Positions 1-7,405 of a stretch of DNA of 13,851 nt are shown here, in pieces; position 1 is the stretch's first letter, and every line of letters starts with the position of its first letter. This DNA comes from Willaertia magna (lineage: Eukaryota > Heterolobosea > Eutetramitea > Acrasida > Naegleriidae), in contig CADWAF010001261.1 in assembly GCA_902984215.1 (NCBI GenBank), positions 1 through 13,851 on the forward strand, in the 5' to 3' direction. The notes below the pieces were generated by a model, which did no database searches, had not been told where the DNA came from, and saw nothing but the letters and a program-made list of their open reading frames with translations. Made by a program: the position numbers and the translations under genes.

Positions 1-904
1 AAAATTCAAGAATAACAAGGCTTTGAATGAAAAGAAATTAAATCATGGAGGATTACCTGATCATGTAGTTAACAATAATGATAATAAAGAAGCATTAAAA
101 GATGCATTATCTCCACAAGAATTTAGAGAATACCCATTAAAAGAAGTTATTGAAATAACTCCCGATACTAATATCTTAAAGTTTGCAATTACAGAAGATG
201 ATGGTATTACTCCAAAGAAATTAAATTCACCAACTGCATCTTGTTTAGTTGTTCAAGCTGAAATTAATGGTGAACAAGTGATTAGACCTTATACACCTGT
301 CAATAAGAATGGTTCAGTAGGTGAATTAACTTTAGTTGTTAAAAGTTATCCAAATGGTAAGATGAGTAAATATATTAATGAATTAAATGTTGGTGATAAA
401 CTATCTTTTAAGGGTCCTTTCATAAAGTTTGAATATAAACCAAATTTAAAGAAAGAAATTGGTTTAATTGTTGGTGGTTCTGGAATAACACCAGCTTGGC
501 AAATTATTCAAGAAGTTGTAAAAAATCCACAAGATAAGACAAGAGTCACTTTATTATTTGCAAATAAATCACCTGAAGATATTATATTAAAAAGGGAATT
601 AGATAACTTTGCAAAAGCTTATCCTGATAAATTTAAAGTTTATTATACTGTAGATAATGATCCATCTAATGTAGCTGATACATCTGTTAAAGGAAGAGGT
701 TTTGTTAATGAAAATATGATACGTGACGCTGGTATTCCTTTACCAAAAGATGAAAATGATGATTCTGTTTTAGTTGCTGTTTGTGGTCCACCAAAGTTTT
801 ATGATTTATTATCTGGTCAAAAGAAATCAATTCAAGAACAAGGTGAATTAACTGGATTATTGAAACAAATGGGATTTAATGAAAAGAATGTTTTTAAATT
901 TTAA
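1..904 (+). CDS. CYB5R: NADH-cytochrome b5 reductase family flavoprotein, 5' partial
   Basis: FAD/NADH oxidoreductase of the ferredoxin-NADP reductase fold, which passes electrons from NADH through FAD to cytochrome b5. The frame is open from base 2 with no in-frame ATG near the left edge, so the true start lies outside the window; 300 residues are visible. FAD-binding motif RPYT is at about visible residue 95, followed by a GKMSKYI stretch that matches the family's G-x-M-S segment. The NADH-binding GGSGITP is at about residue 157, the CGPP motif at about 261, and the protein ends in VFKF, a typical C-terminus for this family. The catalytic core is complete. Upstream residues are polar and Asn/Lys-rich, so any membrane anchor or targeting signal must be further 5'. 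It could be a microsomal, mitochondrial or multidomain form. The ABCC gene follows on the same strand after a 265-bp AT-rich spacer in which I see no other gene. Confidence 0.9.
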   Translation, partial: KFKNNKALNEKKLNHGGLPDHVVNNNDNKEALKDALSPQEFREYPLKEVIEITPDTNILKFAITEDDGITPKKLNSPTASCLVVQAEINGEQVIRPYTPVNKNGSVGELTLVVKSYPNGKMSKYINELNVGDKLSFKGPFIKFEYKPNLKKEIGLIVGGSGITPAWQIIQEVVKNPQDKTRVTLLFANKSPEDIILKRELDNFAKAYPDKFKVYYTVDNDPSNVADTSVKGRGFVNENMIRDAGIPLPKDENDDSVLVAVCGPPKFYDLLSGQKKSIQEQGELTGLLKQMGFNEKNVFKF

Positions 905-1126
905 ACAATTTTTTTAATTTATTTTATTATTATCAAGGCCACATTTTATTGTAATTGGATAAATATTGTAAATTATTAAGCCCTTAAGTAATGTGCACAG
1001 TATTATTATTATTACAATTAAGAAAACTAAAAGAACGCATAATAACACCAAATTTCATTTTCAACTTTTAAGAGTTTCTCTGGAAATTGAATTTCTAACT
1101 CAACTCTAACTTAGCTCAACTTTTTA

Positions 1127-1219
1127 ATGGCTCCACTAATGGCGATGCATGAGAGTATCAATTTAAAAAATGAAGGAAGAGCTAAATCTTTCGGAGTTAG
1201 AGGAAGAAGAAGTTATTGA
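1127..1219 (+). promoter_or_regulatory. Overlapping upstream ORF in the ABCC leader
   Basis: Three in-frame ATGs (1127, 1139, 1145) open a 30-codon reading frame that ends in TGA at 1217-1219. It runs in a different frame from the transporter ATG at 1170 and overlaps it. If transcription starts upstream of 1127, ribosomes would have to leak past all three ATGs to reach the main start. If it starts between 1146 and 1169, the uORF does not exist. The main ATG has the A-rich leader (six As) seen before most other starts here; the uORF ATG has only two. Confidence 0.35.
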
Positions 1220-4200
1220 ACTCGAAGAGTTGGGTCACGCCAATGGTTTTGATCAAAATAAACCACTATTGTTGACTGAAGATAAACAGCAGTCACCTAA
1301 AGAAATTGGTGGTAATTATGGTACTACTTTTTATGGTTTTCATCTCTTCATTATTTCTTTTTAGATTCACTTTTTCTTAAAGTTTTTAATAAGAAAAGAA
1401 AAGATATTAAAGATAGTGATTTATTGTCAATGAATGACATTCCAGAAAAGTATGTAATGAATGAAAAAGATAAAGCAAATCATTGTGAATCTAAATTTAT
1501 TTCTTTCTGGAATAAAATTACATTCAACAAGAATAATTCCAGAAAATTATTAAATTGTTTATTTCAAATGAATGGAACAAATTTATTTTTATCAATCTTT
1601 TTAGGAATTATTCATGAATTAATTTTATTATTAATACCATTTTTATTACAACACTTTTTAGATTATTTAATGAATAATAAGAATGATTTTATGATTTATT
1701 TTTATTGTTTTTTAATTTCTTTTTTACCTGGAATAAGTCAATTATATTTTTTATTAGTTTCGAATAGACTTGCAGTTATTGTTATTTGTAAATTCCTTAG
1801 TGCCTTAAGATCTGTCACATTTAGGAAAATGATTCAAGTGAATGATACTTTTAAATTAAATGAAAAGAAACAAGATAATGTTGTTACACAATTATTAGAA
1901 GATAAAAACAATGAGGAAGATAATGACGGTAATGCACAGAAAGAAGAAGAACAAACAAATACTCAGAACAATACTGGTTTTATAATTAATTTAATGTCAG
2001 CTGACATTAATAATGTTGAAAGAGGAATTATGTGTATTACACGTGTCATTCCAACAACAATTTCTTTATTATTAGCTTCCATTCTAATTATCTATTTTTT
2101 TACTTGGTCAGGAGCTATTGGTATATTTATTGTTATCTTTTCTGCATTAGGTGGTTCTTATAGCAATAAATTCCTTTCAGAAATTCAATTAAAATTTATG
2201 GAATTTAAGGATTCTAGATTAAAATTATTGTCAGAATTATTTGATGGAATACGTTTAGTAAAGTTTTATGGTTGGGAAAGAAAATTTGAAGAAAATATTA
2301 AAGAAATTAGAGATAAAGAAGTTGAACAATTAAGGAAAGAAAGTATTATAATTTCAATCCAAGATTTTATTGGTGATTCAGTTATTACAATTTCAAGTAT
2401 TATTACGTTTGTTGGTTTTATAATTATGGGTAATGAATTGACAAGTCAACTCGTGTTTTCATCTTTAATTTTATATAGCATTTGTCAAGATTCATTAATT
2501 GATTTACCTCAAAGAATTCAAGCAATTATTGGTGGTTATAATTCATTAAACAGAATTGAAGGTTTTTTAACTTTAGATGATTGTAAACTTTTATTGGAAA
2601 ATAGTATGGAAGAGAATGATAAAGAAATTCTTTCATTTAAGGATGCCGTGTTTACTTGGAATAATTGTGACAGAAGACAGTTAAATAATAATATATTCCA
2701 ATTAGAAATTCCTTCTGTTTCTATCGATGCAAATTCAAATTCGTTTATTTGTGTTAGCGGCCCTGTGGGTTCTGGCAAAACCAGTTTATTAAGAGCAATT
2801 CTTGGCGATTTACATTTAGTTGAAGGTTGTTTTAAGAATAATGTTAAACACAATATTTCTTATTGTTCACAACACGCTTTTATTCTAAATGGAACATTAA
2901 GAGAAAATATTCTATTTGGTTTACCATTCAATGAAGAAAGATATCAAAAAGTGTTAAAAGTATGTCAACTAGAATATGATTTAAAACTTTTACCAAATGG
3001 AGATTTGACAGAAGTTGGATTAGTAACATTAAGTGGAGGACAAAAAGCAAGAGTATCACTAGCAAGAGCATGTTATTCAAAATCTAAATTAATTTTATTA
3101 GATGATGTATTAAGTGCTGTAGATCAAAATGTTCAAACTGCCTTAGTGAATGATTGTTTATTAAATTTCTTAAAAGATAGAACAGTGTTATTATGTACAC
3201 ATTTTAAACATGTAACGAAACTAGCTGATAAAGTAATTAAATTGGAGAATGGAAAGGTAACATATTTTGGTATTCCAGAAGAGAAAGAAATGAATAATAA
3301 TATCATTCTACCAACTGTCGTTGACAATGACAGTTTAAATCAATCAAAAGTGACAGAGTTGACTAATAATGACACTAATAATGGAAATATTGAAAATATT
3401 AACGAAAAAGAAAAAATAGGTAATGAAGAAAAGGGAATATTATTTGTTGAAGAAGATAAAAATGTTGGATCCATTTCATGGTCAACCTATTTCTTTTATT
3501 TAAAAAACATTGGTCCTTTATTAGTTATAATTTTAATTATATCAACTCCATTAAGTAGAATTTTACCATTAATCACCAATAGATATTTAGCTCAATTCAT
3601 TACAATCCTAACAACAACAACCACTAATAAGGAAGAAATAAGCATTGCTTCTCACACATTTATTTATCTAACCTTAGGTATTACAGCGTGTATTATTTCC
3701 TTAATATTTGTCTTTACAATTTATTTTAGTAATTTAAACGCTGTTAAAAATATGCACGAAAAATTAACAAGTTCAATTTTATATGCAAGACTATTATTCT
3801 TTGATCAAAACCCAAGTGGTAGAATATTAAATAGATTTTCAAGTGATATTCAAATGTTAGAAGGGATGATGGGGTATTGTTTTTTCTTTTTCTTAATTAC
3901 TTCATGTCAAAGTTTAATGATTTTAATAATGATTACTTTTGAATTACCATTCTTTTTAATAATTATTCCAATTTTAGTAATTTTATTAGTTTTATTACAA
4001 CAAATTTTTAATACAACGAGTAGAGAAATTGAAAGATTAGAATCTATGAGTAATAGTCCACTATTTGATTATTTTCAAAATTGTTTAAAAGGTTCTTCTA
4101 TTATAAGAGCCTTCAATTGTCAAAATTATTTTAATGAACAATTTCAACAAAAAGTTGACAATCAAATTAAAATTTATAAATTACGTTGGTTGAGTAACTT

Positions 4201-5224
4201 TTGGTTTACAAGTAGAATGGAAATATTAGGTTCATTAGTTGTATTTTCAAGTAGTTTAATTGCAATCTTCTCAAAAGACACTATCCCAATTTCATTAATT
4301 GGTTTTTGTTTACAAAACGCATTACGTATTTCAATTTTATTAAGAGTTTCAGTTTTTGCTTATTCACGTGTAGATAACGTTATGATCCATTGTGAAAGAA
4401 TCCAACAATATTGTGAAAATGTTCAAAGTGAACAAGATTACGCTAATCAATGCCACGGAACGAATTTTAAACAAATAACAACAACAACAACTATCCAAAA
4501 TAATCACAATAATAAAAAGAAGAATGGAAAGATTGATTTTATTCACTATTCTACTTCTTATAGAAGTGATTTAGATCCCGTTTTGAAAGATATAAACATT
4601 ACAATTGAAGAAGGAATGAAGATTGGAATAGTTGGTAGAACGGGAGCTGGAAAGTCAACTCTGACACTTTCTTTATTTAGATTTATTGAACCAATAGAAG
4701 GAACTATAAAGATTGATGACATTGATATTTGTAATTTATCTTTACAACAATTAAGAAATCAAATTACAATCATTCCACAAGATCCAACATTATTTTCTGG
4801 AACTTTAAGATTTAATTTAGATCCATTTAATGAATTTGACGATTTTCAAATCATTCAAGCTTTACAAAAAGTTAAGTTGACTAAATTGACAAATGATTTA
4901 TCATTACAAATTGAAAATCAATTTTCTTTGGGTGAAAAACAATTACTTTGTTTAGCTAGAGGAATTCTTCATTCAAGTTCAATAATTATTTTAGATGAAG
5001 CTACAGCTACGATTGATTTTGAAACTGAAAAGTTAATTCAAGAAACAATTAAGGAACAATTTAAAGAGGCAACAGTTTTAATTATTGCTCATCGTTTACA
5101 TACACTTGTTAATCATGTTGATAAGGTTTTAGTATTGGAAAGTGGTAAAGTTAAAGCTTTTGAAGAACCTAACAAAGTGTTGAAAGTGGAAGAAAAAGGG
5201 GATGTTATCTCTTTGTTATTGTAA
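1170..5224 (+). CDS. ABC transporter, ABCC (MRP) subfamily, two exons
   Basis: Full-length ATP-driven exporter of the ABCC/MRP type with order TMD1-NBD1-TMD2-NBD2, probably for conjugated or amphipathic organic anions at the plasma or vacuolar membrane. Exons 1170-1311 and 1365-5224 give about 1333 residues, the size of a short ABCC without TMD0. The start is the first ATG in frame; a stop lies just upstream at 1164-1166. NBD1: Walker A GPVGSGKT about residue 513, signature LSGGQ about 603, Walker B LILLDD about 627, with Asp in place of the catalytic Glu as is usual for ABCC NBD1. NBD2: Walker A GRTGAGKST about 1138, atypical signature FSLGEKQ about 1234, Walker B IIILDEA about 1258 with the catalytic Glu, and an H-loop IIAHR. 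An acidic Asn-rich insert (nucleotides about 1900-1970) interrupts TMD1, and a similar linker joins NBD1 to TMD2. The substrate cannot be read from sequence. Confidence 0.93.
1312..1364 (+). other. Intron of the ABCC gene
   Basis: A 53-bp phase 1 intron with donor GTAATT and acceptor TTTCTTTTTAG. Joining G to AT gives an Asp codon and then a frame (SLFLKVFNKKRKD...) open into the long exon, which itself has no good ATG at its 5' end. A donor at 1321 (GTACTA, 44-bp intron) keeps the same frame and adds three residues, so the exact donor is not certain; the acceptor is. Confidence 0.8.
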
Positions 5225-5279
5225 TTGGATTTTTACAACAAAATATTTTATTGAAAGTTATTTTTAAATATTTTCGAAT

Positions 5280-5306
5280 TGATTGGTTGTAAACCTGAAC
5301 CAATCA
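5280..5306. promoter_or_regulatory. Inverted pair of CCAAT boxes / 9-bp palindrome
   Basis: Perfect 9-bp inverted repeat, TGATTGGTT at 5280-5288 and AACCAATCA at 5298-5306, with a 9-base spacer. Each arm contains a CCAAT pentamer, in opposite orientations. It lies 56 bp past the ABCC stop and about 70 bp before the ATG at 5374, so it could be a promoter element of the small gene or a 3' hairpin of the transporter mRNA. The functional reading is inference. Confidence 0.35.
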
Positions 5307-5373
5307 GTTATTAATTGAAAAACAAATCACAAAATTTTGACTCCAATCGAAAAAAAAATAATCATTCAACCAC

Positions 5374-5865
5374 ATGCACAAGTCCTCATCAAAAACAGTT
5401 CTATTAGAAAAAACGTCAGTACCAAAGGTATTAACTTTAAGACTCAAGTCTATCATCCCAGAAAAGATTGTTGACAGCTTTTTGAAGGAAATGAATGAGC
5501 GTTTCGAAAAGAAAATCTCTTCCATTGACGTGAATAACGTGTTAGCACAAGCGCAAGATAAAGAAAACACCATGTTGTATTTGGCTTTGAAAGTTGCACT
5601 TCATGTATGCAAAGAAATGATTAACGAATCAGAAAGTGTTTTGGAACCACATGACATTCTAGCAGTAAGAAAAATCCTTAATGAACAAAACGAATTGGAG
5701 GTTGTGACAAGCGCAACTCTTGCAAGTAGTACTGAAGCAAGTGTTGAGGAGGTAACTAGCGAATTGAACGTTGTAACTAGCGCAACTCTTGTAAGTACTG
5801 AAGCAAGTGTTGAGGGTGTACCAAATAATGGAAGAGAAGATGAGCAAGAAGAAAAAGAACAATAA
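5374..5865 (+). CDS. Unrecognised 163-residue protein with a C-terminal tandem repeat
   Basis: I do not recognise a family. The first 110 residues look like a soluble, mostly helical domain; no signal peptide or membrane segment is visible. Residues about 107-149 are two near-identical copies of a 20-21 residue Ser/Thr/Val-rich repeat (VVTSATL, then TEASVE), and the last 14 residues are strongly acidic. An in-frame stop at 5359-5361 and an A-run before the ATG support this start. The gene is clearly richer in GC (about 36% over its first 200 bases) than the flanking transporter and uses more C- and G-ending codons, which fits a highly expressed or more recently arrived gene. A GTAAGT at 5791-5796, inside the second repeat, resembles a splice donor, but no matching acceptor is obvious, so the uninterrupted frame is preferred. 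AATAAA overlaps the stop codon. Confidence 0.72.
   Translation: MHKSSSKTVLLEKTSVPKVLTLRLKSIIPEKIVDSFLKEMNERFEKKISSIDVNNVLAQAQDKENTMLYLALKVALHVCKEMINESESVLEPHDILAVRKILNEQNELEVVTSATLASSTEASVEEVTSELNVVTSATLVSTEASVEGVPNNGREDEQEEKEQ
5692..5820 (+). repeat. In-frame tandem duplication within the small gene
   Basis: Copy 1 is 5692-5754, followed by the six bases ACTAGC; copy 2 is 5761-5820. The copies share long identical blocks and differ by a 3-base deletion plus a few substitutions, so the frame is kept. The near identity points to a recent duplication. Confidence 0.85.
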
Positions 5866-5877
5866 ATAGTTTAATTC

Positions 5878-5974
5878 TTGTGTTGCAAACGGCGTATTAC
5901 TGTCACCATTAATGTGTTAGTTGATTAATTGATGATTAACAACTATTAGGAAAGATAATAACATTGCAACACAA
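5878..5974. repeat. Nested inverted repeat 3' of the small gene
   Basis: Perfect 11-bp arms, TTGTGTTGCAA at 5878-5888 and TTGCAACACAA at 5964-5974, enclose 75 bases. Inside them, 5918-5945 forms a second hairpin (TAGTTG, one-base bulge, TTAAT, loop TGATG, ATTAA, CAACTA). The left arm starts 12 bases after the stop at 5865. No target-site duplication is visible, so a MITE is not shown. It could be a 3' UTR structure or part of a decayed element that includes the 5S piece next to it. Confidence 0.55.
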
Positions 5975-5985
5975 AATAAACATTA

Positions 5986-6036
5986 TTAGTACTGAGATGG
6001 GAGACTTCTCGGGAACCTGTAGTGCTGTAGATTTTT
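5986..6036 (+). pseudogene. 5S rRNA gene, 3' half only
   Basis: The segment beginning TTAGTACTGAGATGGGAGAC matches the conserved internal control box C region and helix IV/loop E of eukaryotic 5S rRNA. It continues through CGGGAA and TGCTGTAGA to a T-run (6032-6036) where RNA polymerase III would terminate. A matching 5' half (helix I, box A with AAGC) is not recognisable: the preceding 100 bases are AT-rich and hold the inverted repeat. ACGGC at 5889-5893 could pair with GCTGT at 6024-6028 as a remnant of helix I, but the spacing is about 25 bases too long for a normal 5S. I therefore read it as a truncated or rearranged 5S copy. Confidence 0.72.
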
Positions 6037-6783
6037 ATTCAATCCAATGTTCTTAATATAATAAATTTTAAATCAATTTTACTTGCAAACTAATAGAGTT
6101 GGGGTTTAATAATAATATTTTAAATCAAATACTAATATCATTACCTTCTCTATAATTACTTCATCCCTTAAAAGCTATCACATTAAAAAAAAAATTAAAA
6201 AATAGAGTGAAATAGTTAAAAAGGTTTTATATATATAATATATAATAATTTATATTTAAAAAATATTAATAGAATGATATTTAAAAGATATTTTATTAAA
6301 TTTTATAATTAATATAAATATTAAAAAAAATTAATACTAACTATATTAAAAAAAATAAAACAAAAGTTTTAATTAAAAATATAATTTATAAATAATTTAT
6401 TATTATTTTTTAATTATTATAAATCAATCAATATTAAATTAATAAATATTAAATATATATAAAAATATTTTAATAATAAATTAATTAATAAAAATATGGT
6501 TAAAAAATTTTTAAATAATATAAATTTATTATTATTTTACTTTATGTAAATATTTATTTAAAAATTAATATTCTTTAATTTAGTTTTATTTTTGTAATTT
6601 ATAATTCATTAATAAATAAATATTTACCTGTATGTGTTATTCAAAGGTGAGCTTTTGCCATTCAATACTAAATGATTATAAAAACTATCTAGTGTTATAG
6701 CTACAAACAAAGAACAATATAATTTTTAACTACCGATTTTATTAAACAAATCAAATTAAAACAATCCATTAAGTTGGCAGTTA
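6037..6783. other. Gene-free, extremely AT-rich spacer
   Basis: No gene is visible on either strand. From about 6180 to 6620 the sequence is nearly pure A and T, with homopolymer runs and TATATA-type stretches. It lies between convergent transcription units, the small gene (+) and the gene at 6784-7086 (-), so the right part from about 6630 is probably the 3' UTR of the minus-strand gene. Confidence 0.6.
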
Positions 6784-7086
6784 TTAAAATCCTTCTGAAT
6801 AACCCTCTTTTTTGAGCAGGTCGTCTACCAAATTTTTGTCATGATCTCCCAATTCCAATTCTTGTTTCTTAATAGCTTCTTTCAATTCCTTCACTTCAAT
6901 CTTGCCTGTTGCATACTTTGATGCCCCTTCTTTGTCCTTTGCTTTTTCTACAACTTTTGGTATTACCTTTTCACAAGTGCTTCTGACTGGAGGTTCAATC
7001 TTTTCAGTGTGATATTCTTTCCACCATTTTACACATTCTCTTACAGCAACCACCACGCCTAAAACTATGCTAGCTACTATACCCAT
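6784..7086 (-). CDS. Small membrane-tethered protein, possible degenerate EF-hand
   Basis: A 100-residue protein with no family I can name for certain. It begins MGIVAS, which fits the N-myristoylation pattern (Gly2, Ser6), and residues 2-15 are wholly hydrophobic (IVLGVVVAV), so the N-terminus is probably membrane attached by acylation, a short helix, or both. A basic, Trp-containing stretch (KWWKEYH) follows. Residues 60-80 (TGKIEVKELKEAIKK, then ELELGD) resemble the second half of an EF-hand loop plus its exit helix, and LVDDLLKKEGYSEGF resembles a truncated second hand, but the loops lack the Asp residues needed to bind calcium. GC content is above that of its neighbours. The start has an A-rich leader, and two TCAACCAA motifs lie 41 and 74 bp upstream. 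The EF-hand reading is tentative. Confidence 0.68.
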   Translation of the reverse strand: MGIVASIVLGVVVAVRECVKWWKEYHTEKIEPPVRSTCEKVIPKVVEKAKDKEGASKYATGKIEVKELKEAIKKQELELGDHDKNLVDDLLKKEGYSEGF

Positions 7087-7405
7087 CGTTTTTTATTGTT
7101 TTATTTTTTTTTTTTGATGTTTGTCGTTGGTTGATCAGTGTTCTATTTGAATATTTTTATTGGTTGAGTTTTTTGTTGTAACAAGACTTTGTAGTGTTGC
7201 TTTCGCTGAAAAGGAACAAAACCAAAGAATTGTAATTGATAACGTAACAATTGCTATTTTTAAATTTCTGTTTTTAATTTCTCGATGAAATTTATAATAA
7301 ACCAGTTAATAATTACTTTACTAATAAAATCAACACCTAATAATTTATCAATTCTTACAAATTTTGTAAAATTAAAACTAATAACATGGATAATATAAAA
7401 TAGTT
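7087..7405. other. Spacer: promoter of the small gene and 3' UTR of the MFS gene
   Basis: No gene is visible. The part next to 7086 is a long T-run on the + strand, which is the A-rich leader of the minus-strand gene. Two identical TTGGTTGA octamers (7127-7134 and 7160-7167, 33 bp apart, same orientation) lie upstream of it, and the second contains a reversed CCAAT box. They are candidate promoter elements. Confidence 0.45.

Noticed and set aside
4364..4546. Minus-strand open frames inside the ABCC gene, and similar ones at 2536-2853 and 3133-3327
   Set aside because: They are antisense to well-conserved transporter coding sequence, carry no domain and have no leader; composition shadows.
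5304..5573. Minus-strand open frame overlapping the small gene, and another at 5659-5862
   Set aside because: No recognisable motif; the plus-strand frame has the coherent composition and in-frame repeat.
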